NCBI GenBank assembly: GCA_036873135.1
Contig: JAPTYO010000020.1
Location: forward strand, 2,224,081-2,288,080
Direction: 5' to 3'
Source of the DNA: Clarkia xantiana subsp. parviflora
Lineage: Eukaryota; Streptophyta; Magnoliopsida; Myrtales; Onagraceae
Length of the DNA: 64,000 bases
Part shown: positions 1-13,700 of the stretch, in pieces
Position numbering within the stretch: position 1 is the stretch's first letter
Layout: the number at the start of each line of letters is the position of its first letter
Position numbers and translations under genes: made by a program
The notes under the pieces: generated by a model
Databases searched by the model: none
What the model was told of the DNA's origin: nothing
What the model saw: only the letters and a program-made list of their open reading frames with translations

Positions 1-932
1 CCCGACAATCAATTAAAAGTTCAAACTTATAACTAGTTATAATTATATATAGCAACATCATTAAGTCTATTCAATGCTTCATCAACTTCAAATCATAGGC
101 ATATGAGAAATTCAAAATATTATTCAAGTTCAACTCCAAACATCTTGATCATTTGAGTTAGTAGTCATACAGTCATACTTGTATTTGCAAATATATTTTT
201 TTTTTTAAAAAATTCTATCATAACTCTCTAAAGACCTTAAAGACCGAAACGTTTCGAAAACCGAACTGGAGTGAAAAGATCCAAACGAAAACCAGACCGA
301 TAATCCTCGGGTCAATCTTTTCGGTTCAAACCAAGTCGGTTTTACCGTTTTTCGGAACAATCGTATTTTACTTTTCACCCTTAGTTTCTTGATCGTTATT
401 TTCAGAACTCCAAAGTCGGGAACGTGTATCAAATATTTTTTTTTATAAAGATTTGAAGAACTCTATGTTATATCTTATCTTAATAGTAATAATAATTACC
501 ATAATTTTACACAAGTGATTCTTTTAGATTGTTATTATGATTATTTATTATCTATTGTAATTTGTATGCAACATATTCTCCAAGTACACCCTGGCATGCA
601 GATCAACTACCCAAAGTACATCCGAACTACATATATAGTACTAGTACGCGTCATATACAAACAAGGGCATTATCGTCTTTTTATTTACAGCAACGCGGTG
701 GGGTCCATTTTACTACCTGCTAATGTCACCCCCGCTTCAACGTGCCTCCATTAATACCAAGGTCCAAGGAGGTGTTTGGTTCACCGTTTCTCAGTATTTA
801 GATATAATAATAATAATAATAATAATAATATATTCATATATATCTTTGTGAGCATTAAAGTGATATCCGAATATTAAGTAGAAAAATGAATTTAGTATCG
901 TATTTACTCATTACCGATCCATTCTCTTTTTA

Positions 933-969
<37 letters not shown>

Positions 970-2126
970 ACGGAGCTAAAAATTGAATTATAGACAACTA
1001 ATTAGTGTAAAAAAAATTTAGAGTAAAATTTTAGAGTAAAATTTGCACATTACGAAAAGTTGAGGGGGGCAATTATCCCTCATCTTATACTAGATTCGTC
1101 CCTACATATTTATAATTTCATTCAATTATGTAATATTCAGAATCTTATACTTACGATATGTAGTTTTTTATGACCAGACTTAGTGAAAAAAAACAACACA
1201 TGCATTGTCCGTTAACATAACTCCACCAACAGTCTAGTATAGTTAAGAACCCGGTCTGATAAGCCCAGTTTTACTCGTCTCCTCCTAGAGTAGTCGCCCC
1301 ATCAATATAATATAGTTAAGAAGTTAGTTTGTTAAGTACAATGCTAGTCGCATCCTCTTGTACTCGACACGTTAAACCACGTGTTATGAGAACCGAGCAT
1401 AACTTAATATTTTAATTAAGTCATCACTAAAACTTTCCAATCCTATTATTTTGAAACCGTATTATGCAGTATTAACTACTATAAAGACGAACCATGTAAT
1501 TAATATAATATAACGATTCAAAACATTATCCCAACTAGAAATCGAGATTCAATTAAAAAAAACTACCTGAAATACCACCACTACTGGTGGTGAAAAAGCA
1601 TTATTAAAGATTATTGTTTAAACACGTTGATTTACATTATTTTTTGGCTATCCACTTTTTAGCTTCTCGAAAACGTAGCTCAGTTCAACTAAGTTGAATT
1701 GCTCAGGCGACATTCCCCTAACCAAATTCTTTTCTTTTTCTCGTCTTTGACCTGTTGTCTTTTTCTCTAGGTCTCCGGCACCGTTTCTCCGACAACTATC
1801 CTCAGATTGTCCCTCATTTCGCCGCAAAATCTGTTCCACTGGGCGGAGAATCTTTCTCCTAAGTGTCTACAATTGCGTGCTTAGAGTCAAATCCCAAGTC
1901 TGTGCAGTTCCGACAAGTTTGATCGTTCGAGAAGTTTCTGATTCTGAGAGAGGTTAGTAGATCTGCGTAGTTAGGGGTTTAGGGTGGACTTAACGAAAAA
2001 AAATTGCGGTGGTGGTGGTGGTGTCAGGTGGCTCCATTTGATGGTCGTAGAGTTGATTTATCATGAACGGAGCTCTGTTGAGCGATCGTAGAGGGTGGTG
2101 GCTTCTGGGTGAAACTTCTACATGGA
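1..2126. other. Upstream region of the PRAF gene, no coding gene seen
   Basis: AT-rich intergenic DNA. At 240-370 there is a short stretch rich in CCGAA/TTCGG words that resembles debris of the hAT-like elements found elsewhere in the window. Simple repeats lie at about 806-830 (TAA) and 940-967 (TA). The last 250 bp, with a GGT run near 2008-2024, probably carry the promoter and 5' UTR of the gene starting at 2127. I could not place a TATA box with confidence. The open frames here are short and match no family I recognise. Confidence 0.5.
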
Positions 2127-5100
2127 ATGGCAGATCTTGTTAGCTATGTCAATGCAGACCGTGACATTGAGCAGGTTCTTTCTCACACAGTTGCATGATT
2201 TTGCCTCGCTATTCGATTTTGTCCAGCTGCTTTGCTTTCTCTCTGTTGATTGCGATTACTACATTGTGGTTTCATTAGTGAATATTCGAGAATTAGTAGT
2301 TATCATTGAAATGAAAATGTATGGGTCGATGTTGCCTTAATGATCAGAAATCGCCTTCAGCAATGAAATTTAGTAAATTCCCTCCAGGAAAGAATCTGGA
2401 AATTGTGGCCATTGACCATTCTTCGAGAGCTGCAAGACGTATTTGAAAAGTTTAGTTTATAGAATTGGGATTTCTCAGGGAGGTCATAAGTTAAACAAAG
2501 TGTCCATGCTCTAGATTGGATTGACAGCTTATATATAGTGTCTAGCAGTTAGCCGTGATGAACTCGTGAATTTCTACTGCTAGAGGACCGAAGCTTATTT
2601 TTTCCGCCAGCTAATTGTTGCTCAGTGAGCGCTACTGATTTGATGCTTTAACTTAGTAAAGCTTGATTAGCTGTTCTTACCATGCGTATCTTCATAGCTA
2701 GTTAGGTTTCAATTGTTCCAGTTTATGTTGATTTTTGTTGTTGCTGGTAATGCGTTTATGCCGGTACCGACTAATATTATTTGATCTTTTTGTAGGCATT
2801 AACCACTCTAAAGAAAGGTTCTCAGCTGCTCAAATATGGTCGAAATGGAAAGCCCAAGTTCTGTCAGTTTAGACTTTCTAATGTGAGTTGAATCTTTCAC
2901 TCATGGGTTTGAGGCCCTTAGATAATTTTATTCTGGGTAGAAACCCATCCTACTTCTAGGCTATATATTTTAGTTTCTTTCTTAATGAAACAAAATCAAA
3001 TAGAAGTGTAGTCTTTATTCCTAGTTGAGTTTTGTTTAACATGCCGTACCCAGTATCGAGAACGATAATATTAGGTTTCTGTTAGACTGGGTGTTTCTCT
3101 AATAACTAGTAAAACCTGTAAATAAATTTAATAGCTATGTTCATTTTAACTGAGCTCTGCTGTTTCACATTAATTTCCAGGATGAATCTGCTTTAATTTG
3201 GTTATCAAGTAATGGTGAAAGATCTTTGAAGTTAACATCTGTATCGAGAATTATTCCCGGACAAAGAACTGTAAGATCCTAAACTCGTTACATTACATCA
3301 TGCTTTTCTTTTAATTTACACATCCTCTGTATTCAAGATGAAAATTCAGCACTACTGTTTGTCTATGATGCTCACTTTTACTTCTGTTCTACCATTCCAG
3401 CCTGTTTTTAGACGATATCTTCGCCCTGAGAAGGACTACTTATCCTTTTCTTTGATCTATAACGAAGGGAAGCGGTCCCTTGATCTGGTTAGTTTTTTAT
3501 TTGAAGAAATGCTTTTCCCTAAATATCTTTTTATGTCACTTTACTATATTTGTGGAACAATTTGGTTTCCAGATTTGCAAGGACAAGGTAGAGACAGAAA
3601 GTTGGATTGCTGGAATAAGAGCTCTGTTATCGTCGGGTAATGGAGGGCGTTCTAAAATAGATGGGTGGTCTGATGGAAGCATCTGTCTTGAAGTAAGTCT
3701 TCAATACCGTGATATATATTAGTTTTAGTATTGTGCTAGGTCTTGTAAATTACATTTGAAATGCTTAGATCTGAATTTACTATCAGGAATCCCAGGTAAA
3801 ATATGAATTTACACCTACCTGCATGCATATTGAAAAAAAAAAAAAAAAGCTTCGACGCTTTCGGTAGTATTTTAATTATTTTCCCTTCACTTGCACAATC
3901 TGCCTAGTTTGTACATGTTTATTATCTTTTAGGTGCTTTTTTAGCATTTAAGAAAGAATGGCTTTCTCTTTCTTTATTCTTTGTCACAAATTGGTAATTT
4001 TACCAATCAAGAACCTTATGACTAATCAATTTCAGGATAGCAGAGATAGCAGAGATCTGACATCGCATAGCCCAAGTTCGAGCTCTGTCAGTGCTACCCA
4101 AGATATTATTATACCACCTAACATTGGTGTTGGAGTAAACTCAGTTACTTCACCAAGAAGTTTGTTGTCTGAGAATCCTGTGAATTTTGAAAGGTCATAT
4201 GCATCATCAGACAGCACAACCATGCAAGTGAAAGGATCAGGTTCCGATGTTTTACGAGTTAGTGTTTCTAGTGCCCCCAGCACGTCCAGTCACGGTTCTC
4301 AACCCGATGATTGTGATGCCTTAGGTGATGTGTACATTTGGGGTGAGGTAATCTGCGACAGTGTTCTGAAAGTGGGACCCGAGAAAAATGCCCATTTTGT
4401 GAGCAACAACAGAGCAGATGTCCTTGTACCTCGGCCGTTAGAGTCAAATGTTGTCCTCGACGTACACCACATAGCTTGTGGGGTCAGACATGCTGCACTT
4501 GTGACAAAACAGGGAGAAGTCTTCACATGGGGTGAAGAGTCAGGAGGACGGCTCGGTCATGGTGTTGCAAAAGACGTGGTACAACCTCGTCTGGTTGAAT
4601 CCTTAGGATTCACAAACTTTGAATATATTACGTGTGGTGAGTTCCACACTTGTGCGGTTACACTGACAGGAGAACTATACACATGGGGTGATGGGACCCA
4701 CAATGCTGGACTTCTCGGCAACGGTACTGATGTTAGTCACTGGATACCAAAGAGAATCTCGGGTCCTCTTGAGGGACTTTCAATTGCTTTCGTAAGTTGT
4801 GGTCCGTGGCATACTGCTTTGATAACATCTGCGGGACAGCTATTCACATTTGGAGATGGGACATTTGGTGTGTTGGGTCATGGAGACAGAGAAAATGTAT
4901 TGTCTCCTAGAGAAGTTGAGTCACTGTCTGGACTAAGGACAGTTGCAGTTGCTTGTGGAGTTTGGCACACTGCTGCCATTATTGAAGTCATCGTGACACA
5001 ATCCAGCTCATCGACTACCTCCGGAAAGCTCTTCACTTGGGGCGATGGTGACAAAAACCGCCTAGGTCATGGAGACAAGGATGCTCGGCTCGAACCCACT

Positions 5101-7932
5101 TGTGTTCCTTTCCTAATCGAGCATAATTTCTGCAAAATATCATGCGGTCATAGCATTACTGTTGGGTTGACCACATCGGGTCGTGTTTTCACAATGGGGA
5201 GCACTGTTTATGGACAGCTCGGTAATGCCAATGCCGATGGAAAGCTGCCGTGCTTGGTGGAAGATAGGCTGGCCAGTGAAATAGTTGAAGAAATATCATG
5301 TGGCGCGTATCACGTTACAGTACTAACCGCTCGGAACGAAGTTTACACGTGGGGAAAAGGTGCTAATGGGAGACTAGGCCACGGAGATGTTGAGGATCGA
5401 AAAACACCGACTTTGGTCGAATCTTTGAAGGACCGACATGTCAAGTTCATTGCATCTGGCTCGAATTACACTGCAGCGATTTGTCTCCACAAATGGGTTT
5501 CTGGTGCTGAGCAGTCTCAGTGCTCCTCTTGCAGATTGGCTTTTGGATTTACCCGAAAGAGGCACAATTGCTATAACTGTGGCCTTGTCCACTGCCATTC
5601 CTGCAGTTCAAAGAAAGCAGTTCGGGCAGCATTGGCTCCAAACCCTCGAAAGCCATATCGTGTCTGTGATTCCTGTTACACCAAGCTCAACAAGGTCCTC
5701 GAATCTAATCTTAACAACAGAAAGAGTGTTGGGCCAAGATTATCAGGAGAAAACAGAGATAGACTAGACAAGGCTGATTTAAGGTTGTCCAAGTCACTCA
5801 TTCCCTCCAACATCGATTTGATTAAGCAGCTCGATAGTAAAGCAGCTCGACAAGGCAAAAAAACCGATACTTTTTCACTTGTACGGTCTTCCCAAACACC
5901 GTCTTTTCTGCAGCTCAAGGATGTTATGATGTCTAGTGCTGTTGACCTTAGGAGATCATCTACCCCAAAATCATATGCACCGTCCGGAGTGAGTTCCCGG
6001 TCTGTGTCGCCTTTCTCCAGAAGGCCAAGCCCGCCTCGTTCTGTAACACCTAGTCCCACAACAGCAGGACTTTCTCTCTCTAAAGGCATCACCGAGAGCC
6101 TCAAGAAAACGAACGAGCTTTTGAATCAAGAAGTGCTGATGCTAAGGTCGCAGGTACAATTCCATATATGCACTTAGATTCTGGATAATTCGAGTTTAAT
6201 GAATCTTTTGCTAAAAATGTTTCGGTTTCGAACTTGCAAGGTTGAGCGGCTTCGACAGAGATGTGAGCAGCAAGAAATGGAGATCCAGAGATCAAGTAAG
6301 AAAGCTCAAGAAGCTACGGCTATGGCCGCAGATGAATCGGCTAAATCTAGAGCTGCTAAAGATGTTATCAAGTCACTGACTGCTCAGGTACTATATCTTA
6401 TTCTTCTCTGTAGAATCTTTTTCAAGTCACTCTAAGTCTTTGTAAACAAAGATCTTATCGAATGTTCTATATAGAATATGATTGAAATTGGAGTAACAAA
6501 GATGGACAGTAAATACAGCCGGTGGCTGTGCGGTTAAATGCGTGATTTTTCACATTATTTTTTATAGGGTTAAATGGTCTTTTGGTACAACATGTTTGAC
6601 CAAAATTGGCTTTTGGTGCAATATATTTTAGGTAGACTTCTGGTGCAATAATTTTGCAGTTTGTAGACTTTTGGTGCATCAATTAGTTGACTGTTAGGTT
6701 TGACCATTAAGTAGCACGCGTCTTACATGTGACTGACCCTCTAATTTTCATTTTGTTTAGTTTAGTCTCCCAATTTATATTCCTAGTTTATAAATTAGTT
6801 CCTAAATAATTTCAATCGAACCCTTAGTCCAGTTGATAGTTGACACAGTCAGGGTTCGAACCATAACTAGGTCAGAACCCGGTTAGGATCACCGGACTTG
6901 GGCAACCCTAACCAGCGTCTGACCCAGCCATGGGTTGGACTATGTCTAGATCAACTTGACCTAGAGTACGATTGAACTATAGTGCAGTGCTGTTATGATA
7001 ATGATTTTTCAGCTCGTAATGATTATGATATTGGGTTCATAACCGTAGTTCTAATCATTCCTTTTGTTTCATAGCTGAGAGATATGGCTGAGCGGCTTCC
7101 AGCAGGAAACTACGATGCTGCCGATAGATCGACAACGACCCTATCCCCACGAATAGGTACCGATTCCAGTGGGGCCCACGATTATCCCGACTCGAACAGT
7201 GAGAGCCACTCGAGGTCCAACTCCATGACTGCTTCCTTGCTGGGTTCTTCCAACTCTTCCCTACCCAACGGGATTCAAAACCACAACAGACCCCCGAGAG
7301 ATATCTACGGTTCAGATCGCAGGGCATCCAACGGTGGTGACGAAACCAGCCTTCGCCTTCAGGTGAGCACCAGTAACGGGTCCCAGATGTCCGAAGTAAG
7401 AGACCTCGGGCCCCACCAACAAGACGTAGAAAACGGTACAAGGAGTCGAAACTCAGGTAATACTCCAGTGGATGCCGAATGGATCGAGCAGTACGAGCCC
7501 GGTGTTTATATAACCCTAGTCGCCTTACACGACGGGACTCGGGATCTAAAGCGAGTCCGTTTCAGGTATTCAAATTTGAATCTTTTTTTTCGATTTCTTG
7601 ACGAGCAAGTAATTATAGAATAATGAGAATTGTATATTATCTTATTTAGGGCTGCATCTATATATCTATTTATAATATGACTTAATCAGCATATATTAGA
7701 AAATATAAATTTATAATATATTTACTCTCTAATAGTAATAACTAATTAATGGTGCAGTCGAAGGAGGTTCGGTGAGCACCAAGCCGAGACATGGTGGTCG
7801 GAGAACCGGGAGAGGGTGTACGAGAAATACAACGTTCGTGGGTCCGACAAGTCGTCCGTCTCAGGTCAAACGTCGGCGCGTAGATCAGACGGTGCCATGT
7901 CACCGGCACCGTCTTGGGCGGGGCCCGGCTGA
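2127..7932 (+). CDS. PH-RCC1-FYVE-BRX (PRAF-type) protein, 9 exons, 1120 aa
   Basis: Exons read by eye: 2127-2174, 2796-2882, 3181-3270, 3401-3487, 3573-3692, 4036-6153, 6241-6387, 7075-7565, 7758-7932; all introns GT-AG and frames join without stops. The start is [16 protein letters not shown], the usual N-terminus of this plant family; an earlier ATG at 2122 is in another frame. Domains: PH-like at about residues 14-125 ([11 protein letters not shown] at its end), RCC1 propeller repeats about 241-628 (recurring TWGDG/GRLGHG), a plant-type FYVE finger about 630-698 (CxxC pairs with [10 protein letters not shown]), a coiled coil about 835-915, and a BRX domain about 1035-1090 ([20 protein letters not shown]). 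Family proteins bind phosphoinositides on endomembranes and some act as Rab or ARF exchange factors in polarity. Length matches the family (about 1,100 aa). No damage is seen. Confidence 0.93.
6560..6800. repeat. Dispersed repeat in PRAF intron 7
   Basis: The intron between 6387 and 7075 contains a sequence with recurring words such as CTTTTGGTGCA and GCACGCGTCTTACATGTGAC followed by a T-rich tail. A diverged relative sits in intron 1 of the ammonium transporter gene (about 11033-11510) with the same order of words. It looks like a dispersed non-coding repeat. I see no clear terminal repeats or target duplications, so the class is unknown. Confidence 0.45.
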
Positions 7933-9046
7933 GGATAGATCAACAGAGCAAAATGGTTTCACCTTGACTCCTTCCTCTAGAACTCCATGCATCCATTCCA
8001 ATTTTTTTGCCCATCTACTAACTATTTTTATATTACATTATATATATATATATTATCACGTGGCTGTCTGTTTAATACCGTTCGGGTGTATCTTTGTAGA
8101 CTAGGCGTGTAAATAGAGGAATTTATTTTGTGATCGTTTTCGTGCTCTAATGTTAAGCTAAATGAGAAGCTGTTATTGTGTTTGACCATGATAAGTTTTG
8201 TCAAATTTTGATGTCAAATTGGATGAGTAGGCTCGAGCATTTAAACCGGTCTGGTCGGATTGGTTTGGAAATTGTCAGGAACCGGACTGTTAAGAATTGT
8301 GTTGGATTTTAAAGTCTTTGGACTTCTGTACTTTGCTGATTGAAATTGAAATACCTATAAGAGGGGAAGCATGGAGTTGTTCTTTACGCTCAAATTAGTA
8401 TATAGTTTGTAGATACTGATAATTATTTTTAATTAAATATGCAAAATTTACTATTTATAGGAGAGGTTATTCGCCTTTATATTTCTTTGTTCTTAATATG
8501 TAGGGTTTCTGTAATGGCGGTGACAGGTGACTCTACATTAGCTAAAGATGACAAATAGATCGTCACATGTCTTGATCACAGTGAGAACCTGTCTTGATAG
8601 CGAGTATGTTCTTACATGACTTGATGTTACATGACTTGATGACGAGCATGTCCTATCTGTTTTGATGACAACCAGGTCCCCACCTGTCTAGATGACGAGT
8701 AGGTCCTATCTGTCTCGATGACGAGTAGGCTGCCAACTGTCTTGATGATGAGTATGTCGTCACCTGTCTTTTAATGGTCATGGTGTCGCATTTCATTTGA
8801 GTAATTTGAAAGTTCTTATTTATAAAATGGCGTCGTCTAGATAGGAAAACTTTTAAGTGTCAGTGTATTTGTTTAATTATTCTGATTCTAATAAATTGGT
8901 TCGAGCCAGACCCTTTTTAGACGATCATGTTCCTAAAATGGCAAACTAGATCCAAAATCACGACTACACTCAACTAGAATCGGACCTCTTTTGGAATTTT
9001 TTTTTAATTTTTAAATTTTAATAAAAACATTTAAAACTGTTTGAGC
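7933..9046. other. 3' flank of PRAF and repeat-rich spacer
   Basis: The first 250 bp are probably 3' UTR of the upstream gene (TA run near 8040-8055). A minisatellite follows at 8569-8772, and CCGGT-rich fragments near 8240-8300 resemble hAT-like debris. No gene is seen. Confidence 0.5.
8569..8772. repeat. Minisatellite, unit about 26-27 bp
   Basis: About seven or eight degenerate copies of a unit built around CTGTCTTGATGACGAGTAGG follow each other head to tail. Units differ by substitutions and small indels. No open frame is maintained. Confidence 0.65.
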
Positions 9047-9794
9047 CAGTGTTATCAGAACCGGACCGGACCGGCGGTCCGACCGGGTTCGAACCGGAAC
9101 CGGTACCCTCAACGGTCCGGTTCGACCAAATCCGGAGGATCTAAGCGAAACCGGTTCTGATAAGACCGGCCGGTTTACCGGTTCGATATACTAATATTAA
9201 AAAAAAAAAAAAAAAGGTGAAATCAATTCTCATCTACAGAAACCTAGCTGCAACAAGGACCAGTGAAACATTGGTTGCTGCTACAATATATACCAAAACC
9301 CACCTTTTGGACATCGTTTCATATAATCTCGAAACTTCTGTGAGCAGATCTGAAGGGGAGTCGCCGGAATTTGCTCGAACGGAATCCCGATCGGGTTTAA
9401 ATGGCCACCGAGAAGGAAGGAGAGGGAGGGGGAGCTCTTAACTGAAGTAGATCCACCAGCTGTAAATTCATACAGATAAGAAATTTATCACAGGTGAATT
9501 TACAGCTGAGAGGGAGAGATAGAGGGGAAGGAGAGAGAGAGGTAGAGGGGGAGAGAGAGGGGGGAAGGGCTCACGATAGAGAGGGAGAGAGAAAGGTAGA
9601 GGGGAAGGAGAGGGAGAGAGAGAGGAGAGGAAGAACTGATTTACAGATAACTAGAGAAGAGCTGCTTGAACTCTACTATATTCGGTCATGTTTAGCTCAG
9701 ACCGATCCGACCGGGTTCGAACCGGGTCGGACCGGACGAATTGGGAACCGGCGCCTCTGCCGGTTCGATGCCCGGTCCGATTCTGATAACACTG
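9047..9794. mobile_element. Non-autonomous hAT-type element (748 bp)
   Basis: The element starts CAGTGTTATCAGAACCGG and ends with the inverted form (CCGGTCCGATTCTGATAACACTG); 22 of the first 23 terminal bases match. It is flanked by the 8-bp direct repeat GTTTGAGC (9039-9046 and 9795-9802). An 8-bp target duplication and termini beginning CAGTG are hallmarks of the hAT superfamily. The ends are rich in ACCGG words, the middle is GA-rich, and there is no transposase, so it needs an autonomous partner. Confidence 0.85.
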
Positions 9795-9802
9795 GTTTGA
9801 GC

Positions 9803-10715
9803 CGGCCAGATCCGACTTTTTTTGCAAAACAATTATGTATATGTTCTAATCAAATCAGTTCTTTCAGCTATAAACCAGAGTCAATTTAGTAATTGTTCCA
9901 CAGTTGAACCTGAACTGATTTAAACGGATTCATTTTGGGGCAGACTGATTCGATACCCAACCCTAAGACAGGGGTACCTAAATCTGGCTAACTATTTAGG
10001 TTTAGTTTGTTTTTCTAGTAAAATTTGTTAATTGTTTGGTTATTTATCCATTTATTTATAATCTAGAATTAATAACTTAAAAACAGTCGTAACTATAGCC
10101 CATGTCGCTAATCGCTGTAAAAAATTTAAAATGTTGACATTCGGTGTCTCAATTATTAGATTTATCAAAAAGAATTATCAGATTTATTGCTTTCTCTTTT
10201 CGGCGAATTTCGATGTTAAAATTGACATTTTAAGTTATAAATACATGTTGTTTTCTATTTTTTCGAAATACTAAATTTGTTGTTCATGCTTTTTACTTAT
10301 AATATGATACTTAAAAAACATGTTTTTGCTATAAGAGAAAAAAACTGAAATGTAACTTATAATCTGATAATTGAGACACCAAATATCAACAATTTAAATT
10401 TAGAATAATGGTTGAACCGAAGTAAAATCTGTAATAATCTATAATGAAATCTATAAGTGGCCAAAACCCTAAACCCGGTGCCTTGTGGGGATGTCCGTCG
10501 ACCGACGACAAACTTGTAGGAGCGATTTGGCCTAAGAAAAATTATAGCCGTTAAATCCAAATTATACTTTCAAAAAAAAAAAAAAACATGACAACGACAG
10601 ACACATTGTTTCACTAGTACAAGGACACCAGCTAGCTATCATCTCTAGATACTCTCTTAGACACAACATAGAACAAGTGACAACCAATCGTTACTATCAA
10701 AATCCAACACAAACC
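9803..10715. other. Spacer between hAT element and AMT promoter
   Basis: AT-rich non-coding DNA. A short CCAACCCTA-ending fragment near 9960 may be the edge of an older hAT-like copy. No gene is seen. Confidence 0.45.
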
Positions 10716-10740
10716 CTATATATAACCCTAAACCCTAACA
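10716..10740 (+). promoter_or_regulatory. TATA box and telo-box of the ammonium transporter gene
   Basis: A TATATATA core at about 10717-10724 is followed by AACCCTAAACCCTAACA (telo-box type). It lies about 70 bp before the ATG at 10794, which gives a 5' UTR of roughly 40-50 nt. Called from position and motif only. Confidence 0.5.
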
Positions 10741-10793
10741 CTAAAACTATCATATAACAATATTAATTAATAATCCAAACACCGAAAAAAAAA

Positions 10794-13700
10794 ATGAGTA
10801 CACCTCCCCTCCCGTCAAACCTCGGTTTTGACGAGGCGAGCCCCGAGTGGATGAACAAAGCCGATAACGCATGGCAACTCACCGCCGCCACATTAGTCGG
10901 CATGCAAACTATCCCGGGCCTGATAATTCTTTACGGCGGTGCCGTAAAGAAGAAATGGGCCGTAAATTCAGCTTTCATGGTACTGAAAATATAATCTGAT
11001 ATCTATTGAAAATATATCTATTCCTAAGGTTAATGAGTCTTTTCGTGCCACATGTTTGACTATTGTTGTCTTTTGGTGTTATATGTTTAATTTTGTAGTC
11101 TTTTGGTGTCATATGTTTGTAGGTTATAGGTTTTTGGTGCATCTGTTAACTTTCCGTTAAATAAGTCCGGGTTTTTCTATCATGCTTGTGAAGCACCATG
11201 CTTTTGCTTTTTTTACTACTAGAGTGAATTTAATTATAACATAGGTAAAACTTTAAAAGTATGAAAGTTATCAATTTTTTTAACTACACCTAATATTTGT
11301 ATCATACTATTAATAATATCAGTTTTCCTATGAGATTCACTTTGGGGGGGCAATATAGAAATATAAAAAATGAGTATCACAGACATGATGCTTGTGGCGC
11401 ATAGTAGAAAGACCCAATAAGTCTGTTAAGTAGCATGTTCACGACACGTGACCCCTTATACTTTTAATTTTGTTTATTTTAATCCCTCTATTCCTAATGT
11501 AACTTTAATTAGAATATAATAAAATATAACTTTTCTAATATATTTATTTCATAATAGGTACTTTACGCATTTGCGGCTGTACTAGTCTGCTGGGTTCTCT
11601 GGGGCTACCGAATGTCGTTTGGGGACGAGTTATTGCCCTTTGTCGGGAAAATCAACACGACGCTTGACGAGAAGTTTCTTCTTTCGAGGACGTTTTTGCC
11701 GGCGAAATTCCCGAACGCCACGATGGTGTATTTTCAGTTCGTATTTGCGGCGATCACGCTCGTGTTGATCGCGGGTGCGGTGTTGGGAAGGATGAGCTTC
11801 TATGCGTGGATGTTGTTTGTGCCGTTGTGGCTCACTTTGTCGTACACGGTCGGGGCGTTCAGTATTTGGTGCGGTCACGGGTTTTTATACAAGTTGGGGA
11901 TTATTGATTACTCCGGTGGCTACGTCATTCATCTTTCCTCCGGCGTTGCTGGCTTTACGGCGGCTTTCTGGGTATACATATAGATAATTACATTAGGCAT
12001 AACAGCATTATTTTGAAAATCGGATAGGACTAACAGTCGAACCGTGAACCGGCCACATACAATGATCCGGTTCGAGTTAGTTGATTCAACTTAAATATAA
12101 GAAAATCTAGATTAAATTGGACCTCTATAACTTTATAAATGATAATTGAAGTTGAAATGTACCTTTTTTTTTTTTTTTTTTTATCTGATCGAACCGGAAT
12201 TAACCGGATCAGATTTGAAACCGACCATCTTACTAGTTTAAGGTCCGGTTTAGTTTTCAAAACATTGCATAATAGGACCACATTTCTTGATTTTTAAAAT
12301 AAATAATGGAGCTTATTAACTCGAACCAACTAGATTACATATCTAAGTGTGGCACGAGCAACAATTTTGAGATTTTAAAGTGTCACGTCATTAATGAATA
12401 TTATTTCATGTTAATAGATATATATTTTTCTTATTTATTACTATGATATTATATTATTGTCTACATATATAGTTGTTGCATTTTATATAATATAGGGTTA
12501 GTAACCAAATTGCTACAAGGATTTTAACTTACATATCACTATCCGAACTTTAATTTTTAAAGTTGACTATATGAAACTTCATTTTTTTTAGCAAATTATT
12601 TCAACTGTTATAATTTACGTCAAATTAGACAGAATATAAGCATATTTCCCTTAAGTTATATCTTTTGATGTATATTTAAAATGAATAGACATTAAACTAA
12701 AAAAACTGAGCAAAATGTCTTCAATTTAACCTCTTCAATTTAAACAGACTATTTTAATTGTCCAATTAAAAATATTTCATTACAAAATTTCAATTTATTA
12801 ACTAATATACATCTCAAATATAAAAATACGCACTCGAACACACTAATTTTCGAGCTAACTACCCACGTACGTACATAATATGTCTGGTTGTATATATATA
12901 TATATATGTATGTAGGTGGGACCACGACTTACGAAAGACAGGCAAAGGTTTCCACCTAACAACATAATATTGATGTTAGCCGGGGCGGGTCTACTGTGGA
13001 TGGGTTGGACCGGGTTTAACGGGGGAGACCCGTATGTGGTGAGCGTGGACGCTTCTTTAGCCGTGATCAACACCCATGTGTGTGCAGCCACCAGCTTACT
13101 CACTTGGCTGCTGCTCGATATCGTCTTCTTCGGTAAAGCCTCCGTCATCGGCGCTGTTCAGGGCATGATCACCGGTTTAGTATGCATCACTCCCGCCGCA
13201 GGTATATATATACGCCAGCTCCGTCTAATTTACTGTTAAACGATGACGAAAACGTGTATATACTAACTAAATATCTAGGCGGGTTACGCGTATCGGCGTT
13301 TTTATGAAACTAAAACATAGGGATCGAATAGTGGATCGAATATTAAATTGGCTCTGGTTCTTGACCTTAAGAACTAGTTTGGTTAGAAACGGTCTGGAAC
13401 CGGTTATGACTGACTTAGACAGTCTTTTGTTAAGGTTTGTATTCATTTTTATTATTATTTAAAAATAAACTTCAAACCTGTTCTGACTGAGTATATTCAT
13501 GATTTTGATACTGATTTACCCATTGACTCATTGAGTACTTTGTTCGTTTAGAATCGATCCGACCCAGTTCTTAACGATCCGATTTCAGACCAGTTCTGAA
13601 CCAATTCGGCTAACCGGTTTAAATACTCAACCCTACTGAAACATCATGTTGCATGTACACAGGGATGGGCTTGTAACTAGTCTGTCTCGGAACTATTTTA

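Noticed and set aside
2122..2340. 72-codon frame starting at the first ATG near the PRAF start
   Set aside because: The ATG at 2127, in another frame, gives the conserved family N-terminus and a proper splice donor after 2174.
5676..6104. 142-codon antisense frame within the PRAF gene
   Set aside because: It is the shadow of a well-supported exon with coherent FYVE-to-coiled-coil sequence on the other strand.
9494..9889. 131-codon frame rich in Glu, Arg and Gly
   Set aside because: It comes from a GA-rich low-complexity part of the hAT-type element and runs through its right terminus.
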